34,000 bases of DNA from Pseudomonadota bacterium (GTDB taxonomy: Bacteria > Pseudomonadota > Alphaproteobacteria > Caulobacterales > Caulobacteraceae): assembly GCA_023424215.1 (NCBI GenBank), contig JAFAEC010000210.1:1-34000 (forward strand), given 5' to 3'. Position numbers and translations under genes: made by a program. Positions 1 to 7,253 of the stretch are shown in pieces. The stretch's first letter is position 1. Each line of letters starts with the position of its first letter. Below the pieces are notes generated by a model. It was not told the DNA's origin. It worked only from the letters and a program-made list of their open reading frames with translations, and did not search any database.

Positions 1-447
1 CCGCACCTGGTCCAGCCGCGCGGGGGCGTAGATGCCCTGCCGCACCAGCGGCTCGATCCGTCCGTACTCCGTATCGGCCTGGCGCTCGGCCGCCTCGGCC
101 GCCGCCAGCTCGGCGTCGAACACCGACAGCTCCTCGGCGCGCTGGCCCTTTCGCAGGTCCTCGACCCGCGCCTCGGCCGCGCCAACCGCCGCCGCCGCGC
201 TCCCGGCCTGGGCCCGCTGCACCGCCGGATCGATCAGGAAGGTGCGGCCGCCCGCCGCCACCCGCTCGCCCTCGCGCACGTAGAGCTCGGCCACAGCGCC
301 CGAGACCGGCGCGGCCAGATAGACCCGCTCGCCCTCGATGTAGCCGGTCAGCACCGGCGGTCCGCCGTCGCGGGCGATCAGCGCCCACATGATCGATCCG
401 AAAACCGCCACCGCGACGATCGCCAGCACCGGCCGCAGACGCTTCAT
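1..447 (-). CDS. HlyD/EmrA-like membrane fusion protein, 3' end outside window
   Basis: Periplasmic adaptor of an efflux or secretion pump; it would link an inner-membrane transporter to an outer-membrane channel. The visible 149 residues begin with a short positive N-terminus (MKRLRP) and one membrane anchor at about residues 6-24. A lipoyl-like half domain follows (about 30-65, GYIEGERVYLAAPVSG then LYVREGERVAAG), which is typical of HlyD/EmrA proteins. After that comes an Ala/Glu/Arg-rich helical stretch, the start of the coiled-coil hairpin. The frame is open to the window edge, so the gene is cut by the window and need not be broken. The ATG at 447 overlaps the TetR stop as ATGA, implying a translationally coupled operon in which TetR represses the pump. 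The transported substrate cannot be told. Confidence 0.85.
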   Translation of the reverse strand, partial: MKRLRPVLAIVAVAVFGSIMWALIARDGGPPVLTGYIEGERVYLAAPVSGAVAELYVREGERVAAGGRTFLIDPAVQRAQAGSAAAAVGAAEARVEDLRKGQRAEELSVFDAELAAAEAAERQADTEYGRIEPLVRQGIYAPARLDQVR

Positions 448-1070
448 GGCCGCATCCCCCTCAGAACCGTCTCGACATGCTGCTCCGCCAGCGCGATCAC
501 GTCGATCGGCTCGGCCCCGACCGGCTCGAAGGTCTCGCGCCACACCATCGACAACACCATCGGCCCCATCAGGCCGAAGGCGAACAGCCTCGGATCGCCC
601 GGACGCACCTCGCCGCGCGCCTGCGCCGCCGCGATCAGCCCGCTGATGAGCTGCACCCCCGGCTCGACCACCGCCTCGCGCCAGATGGCCGCCAGTTCCG
701 GATGGTTGCGGCTCTCGGCGATGACCAGCTTGACCACGCCCGTGATGCGCCGGTCGCCGACCACCTGCCGCGCCAGCATGGGCAGGGCCATGCGGGCCAC
801 CTGCTCCAGCGGCAGGTCGGCGGCGGCGATCGCCTTGACCCGCTCGAGGTTCGGCGACACCGCGTCGGTGACCACCGCCCGGAACAGGTCCGCCTTGGTC
901 TCGAAATACAGATACAGCGCGCCCTTCGAGACGCCGGCCCGCTTCGCCACCTCCTCCAGCCTAGCGCCCTGGAAGCCGCGCGCGGCGAACACCTCCAGCG
1001 CCGCGGCGAGGATCTCGGCCGGGCGGTCGGCGGGGCGGCGACGGAACTTGGGCTCGCCGGGTGGCAACAT
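444..1070 (-). CDS. TetR/AcrR-family transcriptional repressor
   Basis: A 208-residue DNA-binding repressor, normal length for the family. The N-terminal helix-turn-helix covers about residues 17-63: AEILAAALEVFAARGF, then the recognition part VAKRAGVSKGALYLYFETKADLF, a textbook TetR signature. The rest is the all-helical ligand and dimerisation domain, which is not diagnostic of an inducer. The gene is first in an operon with the HlyD-like adaptor (4-base ATGA overlap). A sigma70-type promoter and a symmetrical operator lie just upstream at 1086-1127, so autorepression relieved by a pump substrate is the simplest model. The family call is safe. The role in efflux control is inferred from context. 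Confidence 0.93.
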   Translation of the reverse strand: MLPPGEPKFRRRPADRPAEILAAALEVFAARGFQGARLEEVAKRAGVSKGALYLYFETKADLFRAVVTDAVSPNLERVKAIAAADLPLEQVARMALPMLARQVVGDRRITGVVKLVIAESRNHPELAAIWREAVVEPGVQLISGLIAAAQARGEVRPGDPRLFAFGLMGPMVLSMVWRETFEPVGAEPIDVIALAEQHVETVLRGMRP

Positions 1071-1085
1071 GGCGCGTCCTTGCTG

Positions 1086-1127
1086 ACTGACTGGTCAGTT
1101 ATTACGCTTGGCGCCGACAACTGTAAA
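1086..1127 (-). promoter_or_regulatory. Promoter and TetR operator of the efflux operon
   Basis: Reading the minus strand, TTTACA (1127-1122) and TAATAA (1104-1099) are separated by exactly 17 bases, a good sigma70 promoter. Directly downstream, at the expected transcription start, is a 14-base inverted repeat ACTGAC-TG-GTCAGT (1086-1099), 16 bases before the tetR ATG. A symmetrical site here would block RNA polymerase, as in many TetR/AcrR systems. Binding itself is inferred. Confidence 0.7.
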
Positions 1128-1195
1128 GCGGCGTTCTTTCGCGCCGCCCGCCCTGCCGCTGGACCCCGCGCCGCCGCGCTCTTAAGTGTGCGGCC

Positions 1196-2200
1196 ATGAC
1201 CTCTCCCCTCGACTCGACCCCCGATCCGCTGCTGACGCTGGAGCCCCACCGCAAGGTGAGCGTGCGCGAGATGTTCGGGGTCGATTCCGACATGGTCGTT
1301 CCGGCCTTCGAGACGCGCGACAGCCACGTGCCGGACCTCGACGACGCCTACCGCTTCGATCCGCAGACGACGCTGGCCATCTGCGCCGGCTTCGCCTTCG
1401 ACCGCCGCGTCATGGTCCAGGGCTACCACGGCACCGGCAAGTCGACCCACATCGAGCAGGTCGCCGCCCGCCTCAACTGGCCGCTGGTGCGCGTCAACCT
1501 CGACAGCCACGTCAGCCGCATCGACCTCGTCGGCAAGGACGCCATCGTCCTCAAGGAAGGCAAGCAGGTCACCGAGTTCCGCGAGGGCATGCTGCCGTGG
1601 GCGCTGCAGCGTCCGATCGCCCTGGTCTTCGACGAATACGACGCCGGCCGCCCCGACGTGATGTTCGTGATCCAGCGCGTGCTGGAGGCGCAAGGGCGCC
1701 TGACCCTGCTGGACCAGAACCGCGTCATCCGCCCGAACCGGTGGTTCCGTCTGTTCTCGACGACCAACACCATCGGCCTGGGCGACACCTCGGGCCTCTA
1801 TCACGGCACCCAGCAGATCAATCAGGGTCAGATGGACCGCTGGAACATCGTGACCACGCTCAACTACCTCGACCACGACGTCGAGGCCGAGATCGTGGCC
1901 GCCAAGGTGCCCGAGTGGAACGACGCCGAGGGCAAGCGCCGCATCGCCGCCATGGTCCGCGTCGCCGACATGACCCGCAACGCCTTCATGAACGGCGACA
2001 TCTCCACCGTCATGAGCCCCCGCACCGTCATCACCTGGGCCCAGAACGCCATCATCTTCGGCGGCGACGTGGCCATGGGCTTCCGCCTCACCTTCCTCAA
2101 CAAGTGCGACGAGCTGGAGCGTCCGACCATTGCCGAGTTCTACCAGCGCGCGTTCGGGGAGGACTTGCCGGAGGCGGCGACGCGGGTGAAGGTGGGCTAG
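1196..2200 (+). CDS. cobS: Cobaltochelatase AAA+ subunit CobS
   Basis: ATPase subunit of the aerobic cobaltochelatase (CobN-CobS-CobT), which inserts Co2+ into hydrogenobyrinic acid a,c-diamide during vitamin B12 synthesis. The 334-residue protein has the family's usual length. It shows the N-terminal CobS region (about 1-50), Walker A GYHGTGKST (76-84), Walker B LVFDEYD (143-149), and the sensor segment LFSTTNT (187-193). The start is the ATG at 1196, which leaves a complete N-terminus. CobT, the partner with a von Willebrand-type metal-binding domain, often lies next to cobS in alphaproteobacteria, but it is absent here. Two low-GC unknown genes begin 24 bases after the stop instead. I see no cobalamin riboswitch in the short upstream region. 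Confidence 0.95.
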   Translation: MTSPLDSTPDPLLTLEPHRKVSVREMFGVDSDMVVPAFETRDSHVPDLDDAYRFDPQTTLAICAGFAFDRRVMVQGYHGTGKSTHIEQVAARLNWPLVRVNLDSHVSRIDLVGKDAIVLKEGKQVTEFREGMLPWALQRPIALVFDEYDAGRPDVMFVIQRVLEAQGRLTLLDQNRVIRPNRWFRLFSTTNTIGLGDTSGLYHGTQQINQGQMDRWNIVTTLNYLDHDVEAEIVAAKVPEWNDAEGKRRIAAMVRVADMTRNAFMNGDISTVMSPRTVITWAQNAIIFGGDVAMGFRLTFLNKCDELERPTIAEFYQRAFGEDLPEAATRVKVG

Positions 2201-2223
2201 CTTAACCCTAGCGAGCGCCAGAA

Positions 2224-2817
2224 TTGCCGATCGCCCCGAGGCCAAAATATGCACTTGTAGCTTGGCTATTGTACGTGGCGGTTGCGATCGCCGTGATTGT
2301 TGCGCTGAGCTACAGCCACGCTTGGTTTGCTCGCCCTGAAAATGGCAGCAGGGTCGCTTACGTGAGTTTCTGGTTAGCGGTCGGAGGCGTTCTGCTTACG
2401 GCGGCAGGCTTTCTGGTCACATTTCAACAGTTGATAAAGATCGTCACGGCTTCCGAGGCAGCCGACAACGCCCTCAACCAAGCTCGGAGGTCATTGGCTG
2501 CGTTGGCCTGTAGCGGGGAGGTTGAGCGAGCGAAGATTCACCTCCGTGCATGTCAAGAGGCGTCTAGGATCGGTGATCCAGCGGCGTTCCAGATCAGCTT
2601 GATTGAAGCGCGGCAGGTCCTATTTCGCATTCAGCAGCGGCAATTGCCTCAGTTCTCCGCATATTCTGACGAGATTTCACAGTCGGTAGCCGATATGGCG
2701 CATCTCTCAGACCAATTGGACGGAACCGAGGAAGTGGCAGTCGGAAAGCTTAGTGGCTGGCTGCGCACCCACACTGATTTGGTCGACAAACTAGAAGTAA
2801 AGCTGTCCGAGGCATAG
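2224..2817 (+). CDS. Unrecognised two-helix membrane protein with long helical tail
   Basis: I do not recognise this 197-residue protein. It has two hydrophobic segments (about residues 9-29 and 44-66) joined by a short polar loop, then about 130 residues of mostly helical, charged sequence with coiled-coil character, including the segments SEAADNALNQARRSLAAL and SLIEARQVLFRIQQRQLP. This suggests a membrane-anchored protein with a cytoplasmic helical domain. The only in-frame start after the upstream stop is TTG at 2224, without a clear ribosome-binding site. Base composition differs from the neighbours: 31 of 60 bases at 2401-2460 are G or C, against 39 of 60 within cobS at 1501-1560, and codons such as ttg, cta and gta are common. 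It abuts the next gene (TAG then ATG with no gap), so the two form a unit, probably acquired horizontally. Confidence 0.7.
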   Translation: MPIAPRPKYALVAWLLYVAVAIAVIVALSYSHAWFARPENGSRVAYVSFWLAVGGVLLTAAGFLVTFQQLIKIVTASEAADNALNQARRSLAALACSGEVERAKIHLRACQEASRIGDPAAFQISLIEARQVLFRIQQRQLPQFSAYSDEISQSVADMAHLSDQLDGTEEVAVGKLSGWLRTHTDLVDKLEVKLSEA

Positions 2818-3204
2818 ATGGCAAAGCCCCCAAAGACCCGATTGGCCGAAGTTCTGAAGGCTCTCGTTGCCCGTACCGAGGCCCGCGAGATAGCTTGGGA
2901 GCAGGTCAACTATGAAGCTGAACCTTTGCTTGCAGCCGATATTGGCCCTATTAGGGTGACGTTAGGACCTATTACCTACAAGCGCGGCGCTAGCACTTCA
3001 AAGGACATGAAGCTAGCAATCTTCAACCAGAACGGCGAAGAAACAGATAGCATTCGGGATTCACAGCTGGACGATGAGCTTCTCCCTGCGGGGGAGGTGA
3101 GCTGGTGGACGTATATGTTGCGCCTCTACACCACGGCTCGCCGCCAGGTGTTGGGATCAGACGACGTGTTAGACGAACTCTCGGCGGCACTTGGGATCGA
3201 TTAA
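2818..3204 (+). CDS. Unrecognised small soluble protein, partner of the preceding gene
   Basis: A 128-residue protein of no family I can name. There is no signal peptide or membrane segment. It reads as a basic helical N-terminus (MAKPPKTRLAEVLKALVAR), a middle region likely to be beta strand (IGPIRVTLGPITYKRG), an acidic stretch and a C-terminal helical region containing SWWTYMLRLYTTARRQ. Its ATG follows the previous stop codon directly, so the two genes are almost surely co-translated. It shares the lower GC of that gene. Its stop codon overlaps the stop of the convergent DUF2239 gene: both use the palindrome TTAA at 3201-3204. A joint function with the membrane protein is inference from spacing and composition. 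A regulatory, immunity or defence role is possible but not shown. Confidence 0.68.
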   Translation: MAKPPKTRLAEVLKALVARTEAREIAWEQVNYEAEPLLAADIGPIRVTLGPITYKRGASTSKDMKLAIFNQNGEETDSIRDSQLDDELLPAGEVSWWTYMLRLYTTARRQVLGSDDVLDELSAALGID

Positions 3205-3779
3205 GCCGTCCCGTTCCGCCAAGCCCCTGCCGCCATCTCCCGCGCCGTCTCCCGCACCCCCTCCGGCCAGCCCTCCACCGCCGCGTCGAACGCCGTCCAG
3301 TCCCCCGCGAACAGCCAGCGTGTCGCCTCCTCGTAGCCCGGCCAATCGCCGGCCATGGCGGTGATGAAGCGATAGGTCGCCTCCTTCGCCCGCCGCGCCC
3401 GCTCCGGCCCCTCCCCGTCCTTCATCTGCGCCTCGACCAGCTTCCTGAGCGCCACCGAGGCGCCGCCCGGCTGGGCCGACAGCCAGTCCCAGTGGCGCGG
3501 CAGCAGGGTGACCTCGCGCGCCGTCACCCCCAGCTTCGGCCGCCCCGGCCCGCGCTTCTCCGGCGCCGGCGGCGCGGCCAGCCGGCCCCGCGCCTCCTCG
3601 AGGGTTCCGCGCAGGTCGAGGTCGACCGCCTTGCCCGTGGTCCGGTCGAAGGTCAGGGGCTCCCGGCCGGCCTTGCGCAAGGCCTCGCGGATGAGCGGCA
3701 GGACCTCGCCGAGCGCCCCCGCGGCGACGCGGCGATCGCCGAGGAAGGACACGACCGGGAGATCGGCGCGAACGGTCAT
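3201..3779 (-). CDS. DUF2239 family protein
   Basis: A 192-residue protein that I assign to DUF2239, a family without a known biochemical role. It has the usual features: a strand-rich N-terminus (TVRADLPVVSFLGDRRVAAG), a central proline and glycine-rich basic linker (EKRGPGRPKLGVTAREVTLLPRHWDWL cut here by the linker) and a C-terminal helical region containing EATYRFITAMAGDWPGYEEA. The GRPK segment followed by the LPRHWDWL helix looks like a DNA-contacting element, but that is only a suggestion. The ATG at 3779 is preceded by GGAGAGAG at a good distance. A longer open frame extends upstream but has no support. The gene diverges from the CsbD gene, and the region between them holds repeated CCGGAC boxes that could control either. 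Confidence 0.8.
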   Translation of the reverse strand: MTVRADLPVVSFLGDRRVAAGALGEVLPLIREALRKAGREPLTFDRTTGKAVDLDLRGTLEEARGRLAAPPAPEKRGPGRPKLGVTAREVTLLPRHWDWLSAQPGGASVALRKLVEAQMKDGEGPERARRAKEATYRFITAMAGDWPGYEEATRWLFAGDWTAFDAAVEGWPEGVRETAREMAAGAWRNGTA

Positions 3780-3911
3780 GGAACTCTCTCCTCGCTCGGG
3801 CCCCTGGCGCCGACGGGGCGGGCCCCCATATCGACCGATACGCCCTGTCGATCGGGTGGATCTGGCAGGTTTGGCAGGTTTGGCGCCCCGAAATCGCGCC
3901 AACCGCGGCGG

Positions 3912-3962
3912 TAATACCCGGACGAAACCTGGTCGGTCAATATCACCCGGACAAAAACCAGG
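3912..3962. promoter_or_regulatory. Two direct copies of a CCGGAC(G/A)AAA box
   Basis: TAATACCCGGACGAAACC (from 3912) and TATCACCCGGACAAAAACC (from 3941) share ACCCGGAC plus a following A-rich tract, and their cores lie 29 bases apart. They sit between the divergent DUF2239 and CsbD genes. The same box occurs as an inverted pair before the GIY-YIG gene at 31535-31564. A binding site for an unidentified regulator is the simplest reading. Confidence 0.5.
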
Positions 3963-3992
3963 GCCCGCGACCGCGCGACGCGCCCCGCGTCC

Positions 3993-4017
3993 GGAACCGC
4001 CCGGCCTCCTCCGCGCT
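3993..4017 (+). promoter_or_regulatory. Possible EcfG-type stress promoter of the CsbD gene
   Basis: GGAAC (3993-3997), 16 bases, then CGCT (4014-4017). The general stress sigma factor EcfG of alphaproteobacteria uses GGAAC-N16/17-CGTT, so this differs by one base in the -10 box. The placement, about 45 bases before the CsbD start, fits, and CsbD-like genes are often stress-induced. Confidence 0.4.
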
Positions 4018-4062
4018 AGTGGAGCAATCCAACCCCTCACCTCCATAGCGGGAGCTCCCCCC

Positions 4063-4368
4063 ATGACCGATCAGCGCATCGAAGGCGTCGCCAACGAGAT
4101 GGAAGGCAAGGTCCAGGCCGCCTCCGGCCGCTTCGCCGGGGATGCGAAGATGCAGTTCGAGGGCCGGCTGAAGCAGGCCAGGGGCCAGGCCCAGCAGGCC
4201 TACGGGCGGGTCATCGACGGCCTCGACGGCCTGGTCGAGAAGGCGCCGGAGCAGTATCGCGCCCATGCCCGCACCGGCCTCGACTTCGCCCGTCGCAAGC
4301 CGCTGCTGACCACCGGCATCGTCGCCGGCCTGGCCATCCTGCTGGCCGGGGCCGGCCGCCGCCGCTGA
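4063..4368 (+). CDS. CsbD-like stress protein with C-terminal membrane helix
   Basis: A 101-residue protein. Residues 3-57 match the CsbD repeat style: DQRIEGVANEMEGKVQAASG, then GDAKMQFEGRLKQARGQAQQ. A hinge and a hydrophobic segment near the C-terminus follow (TTGIVAGLAILLAG, about 84-97), ending in a basic tail. The second half resembles ElaB/YqjD-type proteins, which anchor to the inner membrane by such a tail. CsbD proteins are general stress proteins of unclear biochemical role. The ATG at 4063 follows a GGGAG ribosome-binding site. An EcfG-like promoter lies upstream, and a bidirectional terminator shared with clpA lies just downstream. Confidence 0.85.
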   Translation: MTDQRIEGVANEMEGKVQAASGRFAGDAKMQFEGRLKQARGQAQQAYGRVIDGLDGLVEKAPEQYRAHARTGLDFARRKPLLTTGIVAGLAILLAGAGRRR

Positions 4369-4387
4369 CCGCCCGCGCCCTCCGGCG

Positions 4388-4419
4388 AAAAAGGGCCCCG
4401 GAGGCGACTCCGGGGCCCT
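4388..4419. terminator. Bidirectional terminator between CsbD gene and clpA
   Basis: An 11-base perfect stem AGGGCCCCGGA (4392-4402) / TCCGGGGCCCT (4409-4419) with a 6-base loop. Five A residues at 4388-4392 give a U-tract for the minus strand, so it mainly ends clpA transcription. From the plus strand it ends csbD, with a weaker T-rich tail. Confidence 0.8.
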
Positions 4420-4441
4420 GATCGTTTGCGCTGCGGGAGCC

Positions 4442-6751
4442 TCAGCCCGCGGCTTCGTCCGCCGGCTCCTTCACCGGCGCTCCGGAAGGCCCGGTGACGT
4501 CGAAGGCGATCTTGCCGTCCTTCAGCTCGACCTTCACATGCCCGCCGCGGGTCAGACGCCCGAACAGGATGTCGTCGGCCAGCGGCTTCTTGATGTGCTC
4601 CTGGATGACCCGCGCCAGCGGACGCGCGCCGTACAGCTCGTCGAAGCCGTTCTTGGCCAGCCAGTCGTTGGCCTCGTCGGTCAGTTCGATGGTGATGTTG
4701 CGGTCCGCCAGCTGGGCCTCCAGCTGCAGCACGAACTTGGTCACCACCGAGCGGATGGTCTCGGCGTCCAGCGCCTTGAAGGCCACGATAGCGTCCAGAC
4801 GGTTGCGGAACTCGGGCGCGAACAGCCGCTGGATGGCCTTCTCGTCCTCGCCCTCGACCTTGCCGCGTCCGAAACCGATCGCCGCGCGGGCGTTGTCGGC
4901 GGCGCCGGCGTTGGTGGTCATGATCAGGATGACGTTCCGGAAGTCGACCTTCTTGCCCACCGCATCGGTCAGCTGGCCGTTGTCCATCACCTGCAGCAGG
5001 ATGTTGTAGACGTCCGGGTGCGCCTTCTCGATCTCGTCCAGCAGCACCACGGCGTGCGGATGCTGGTCGACGGCGTCGGTCAGCAGGCCGCCCTGGTCGT
5101 GGCCCACGTAGCCCGGAGGGGCTCCGATCAGCCGCGAGACGGTGTGCCGCTCCATGTACTCGGACATGTCGAAGCGCAGCATCTCGATGCCCAGGGTGGC
5201 GGCCAGCTGTTTGGCCACCTCGGTCTTGCCGACCCCGGTCGGGCCCGAGAACAGGAAGGCGCCGATCGGCTTCTGCGGGTCGCGCAGGCCGGCGCGGGCC
5301 AGTTTCATCGCCGCCGAGACCTGCTCGATGGCCGCCTCCTGGCCGAACACCACCCGGTTCAGGTCGGCCTGCAGCTCGCGCAGCGACTCCGTGTCGGACT
5401 TCGACACCGACTTCGGCGGGATGCGCGCCATCTTGGCGATGACCGCCTCGACCTCCTTCTGGCCGATGACCTTCTTCCGCTTCGACTCCGGCAGCAGCAT
5501 CTGCGACGCCCCCGCCTCGTCGATGACGTCGATCGCCTTGTCCGGCAGCTTGCGGTCGGTCATGTAGCGCGCCGACAGCTCCACCGCCGTCCGGATCGCC
5601 GCGTCCGTGTAGCGCAGCTTGTGGTGGCCCTCGTACGAGGTCTTCAGCCCCTTGAGGATCCTGATGGTGTCCTCGACCGTCGGTTCGTTGACGTCGATCT
5701 TCTGGAAGCGGCGGGCCAGCGCCCGGTCCTTCTCGAAGTGTTGGCGGTACTCCTTGTAGGTGGTCGAGCCCATGCAGCGCAGGCTGCCCGAGGCGAGCGC
5801 CGGCTTCAGCAGGTTCGAGGCGTCCATGGCCCCGCCCGAGGTCGCCCCGGCGCCGATCACCGTGTGGATTTCGTCGATGAACAGCACCGCGTCATCGTGC
5901 TGCTCCAGCTCCTTGACGACCTGCTTGAGCCGCTCCTCGAAGTCGCCGCGATAGCGCGTCCCGGCCAGCAGGGCGCCCATGTCGAGGCTGTAGATGGTGG
6001 CGTTCTTGAGGACGTCCGGCACCTCGCCCTTGACGATCTTGCGCGCCAGGCCCTCGGCGATGGCGGTCTTGCCGACGCCGGGGTCGCCGACCAGCAGCGG
6101 ATTGTTCTTGGTCCGCCGGCACAGGATCTGGATCGAGCGTTCGACCTCGGCCTGACGCCCGATCAGCGGATCGATGCGGCCGTCGCGCGCCTTGGCGTTC
6201 AGGTCGACGCAGTAGGCCTCCAGCGCCTCGCCGCCGGTCTTGGTCGCGGCCGCGTCCTCGGCGTCCTCGGGGCTGCCCCCGGCCTTGGCCGGCCGCGTCT
6301 CGCCGGCCCCCGGCTTCTTGGCGATGCCGTGAGCGATGAAGTTGACCGCGTCGTACCGCGTCATGTCCTGCTCCTGCAGGAAGTAGGCGGCATGGCTCTC
6401 GCGCTCGCTGAAGATCGCCACCAGCACATTGGCGCCGGTGACCTCCTCGCGGCCCGAGGACTGGACGTGGATCACCGCCCGCTGGATGACCCGCTGGAAG
6501 CCGGCGGTCGGCTTGGCGTCGTCGCCGTCAGACGTGGCCAGCGCCGCCAGGTCTGTGTCGACATAGAGGGTCAGCGCCGTCTTCAGCGCCACCAGGTCGA
6601 CGTTGCAGGCGGTCATCACATTGGCCGCGTCCGGATCGTCGACGAGGGCCAGCAGCAGGTGCTCGAGCGTGGCGTACTCGTGCCGGCGCTCGTTGGCGTA
6701 GTGCACCGCCCGGTGCAGGGTCTCTTCGAGAGGACGGGAAAACGAGGGCAT
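4442..6751 (-). CDS. clpA: ATP-dependent Clp protease ATP-binding subunit ClpA
   Basis: Hsp100 unfoldase that feeds substrates into ClpP. The 769-residue protein has the full ClpA layout: N-domain with two Clp repeats (about 1-145), a short linker, and a first AAA+ module with Walker A GDPGVGKT (222-229) and Walker B FIDEIH (291-296). The second module has Walker A GPTGVGKT (503-510) and Walker B VVLLDEIEK. The IGF motif in AAIGFGRGK is the ClpP-docking loop. There is no long middle domain, so it is ClpA and not ClpB or ClpC. The ATG at 6751 is preceded by AGAGGAA. The start is 7 bases after the clpS stop, the classic clpS-clpA operon. A longer upstream reading would run through clpS and is rejected. 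Confidence 0.97.
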   Translation of the reverse strand: MPSFSRPLEETLHRAVHYANERRHEYATLEHLLLALVDDPDAANVMTACNVDLVALKTALTLYVDTDLAALATSDGDDAKPTAGFQRVIQRAVIHVQSSGREEVTGANVLVAIFSERESHAAYFLQEQDMTRYDAVNFIAHGIAKKPGAGETRPAKAGGSPEDAEDAAATKTGGEALEAYCVDLNAKARDGRIDPLIGRQAEVERSIQILCRRTKNNPLLVGDPGVGKTAIAEGLARKIVKGEVPDVLKNATIYSLDMGALLAGTRYRGDFEERLKQVVKELEQHDDAVLFIDEIHTVIGAGATSGGAMDASNLLKPALASGSLRCMGSTTYKEYRQHFEKDRALARRFQKIDVNEPTVEDTIRILKGLKTSYEGHHKLRYTDAAIRTAVELSARYMTDRKLPDKAIDVIDEAGASQMLLPESKRKKVIGQKEVEAVIAKMARIPPKSVSKSDTESLRELQADLNRVVFGQEAAIEQVSAAMKLARAGLRDPQKPIGAFLFSGPTGVGKTEVAKQLAATLGIEMLRFDMSEYMERHTVSRLIGAPPGYVGHDQGGLLTDAVDQHPHAVVLLDEIEKAHPDVYNILLQVMDNGQLTDAVGKKVDFRNVILIMTTNAGAADNARAAIGFGRGKVEGEDEKAIQRLFAPEFRNRLDAIVAFKALDAETIRSVVTKFVLQLEAQLADRNITIELTDEANDWLAKNGFDELYGARPLARVIQEHIKKPLADDILFGRLTRGGHVKVELKDGKIAFDVTGPSGAPVKEPADEAAG

Positions 6752-6758
6752 GTTCCTC

Positions 6759-7091
6759 TCAGTCCTTTTCCATCGTGCATTGCAGGGGATGCTGGTGGCG
6801 CCGCGCCGTCTCGACCACCTGGGCGACCTTGGTCTCGGCCACCTCGTAGGTGAACACGCCGCACACGCCGACGCCGTGCTGGTGCACGTGCAGCATGATG
6901 CGGGTGGCGTCCTCGCGGCTCTTCTGGAAGAACCGCTCCAGCACATAGACGACGAATTCCATCGGCGTGTAGTCGTCGTTCAGGATCAGCACCCGGTAGA
7001 GCGAGGGCCTCTGAAGCTTCGGCTTTGTCTCGGTGATCGTGGCGGCCCCGGGGGCCCCGGCTGGATCACCGACCTTACGTGTCGGCGGCAT
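6759..7091 (-). CDS. clpS: ATP-dependent Clp protease adaptor ClpS
   Basis: N-end-rule adaptor that binds proteins with bulky N-terminal residues and delivers them to ClpA. The 110-residue protein has a flexible, Pro/Ala-rich N-terminus (1-28) and then the folded ClpS core: LYRVLILNDDYTPMEFVVYVLE and the HVHQHG segment. The substrate-pocket residues expected from Escherichia coli ClpS are visible (Asn38, Asp39 and the His at about 70). It is transcribed before clpA with a 7-base gap, and the clpA ribosome-binding site spans the end of clpS. Downstream proteolysis needs ClpP, which is not in this window. Confidence 0.96.
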   Translation of the reverse strand: MPPTRKVGDPAGAPGAATITETKPKLQRPSLYRVLILNDDYTPMEFVVYVLERFFQKSREDATRIMLHVHQHGVGVCGVFTYEVAETKVAQVVETARRHQHPLQCTMEKD

Positions 7092-7196
7092 TCGTTGTCC
7101 GGTTGGGAGTCGATGGACAGATAGGAAACTGTCGAACGCTTTGCGAGGTCCGTCCAGTCACACGTTCGAGCGGGCGCCGGCCGGCGCCCCCCGGTC

Positions 7197-7230
7197 AAAG
7201 AAAAAGGCCCCGGCGTCGCCGCCGGGGCCT
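7197..7230 (-). terminator. Rho-independent terminator after the phasin gene
   Basis: Stem AGGCCCCGGCG (7205-7215) / CGCCGGGGCCT (7220-7230) with a 4-base loop, followed on the minus strand by a T-rich tract from the A-run at 7197-7205. It separates the phasin gene from clpS, so the two are independent units. Confidence 0.8.
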
Positions 7231-7253
7231 CGTTCCTGCTTCCGCGGGTCGCC

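Noticed and set aside
1100..1195. Cobalamin riboswitch before cobS
   Set aside because: The region is short and lacks a B12 box; no supporting structure seen.
635..2254. Long open frame antisense to cobS and tetR
   Set aside because: High-GC sequence keeps opposite frames open. The product is His/Asp/Val-rich with no domain, while the sense strand encodes clear CobS and TetR proteins.
3864..3881. Two tandem copies of GGCAGGTTT
   Set aside because: Only two units and no second site; too little to call a functional repeat.
4538..6853. 771-codon open frame opposite clpA
   Set aside because: Pure shadow of clpA; low-complexity Leu/Arg/Val content and no recognisable motif.
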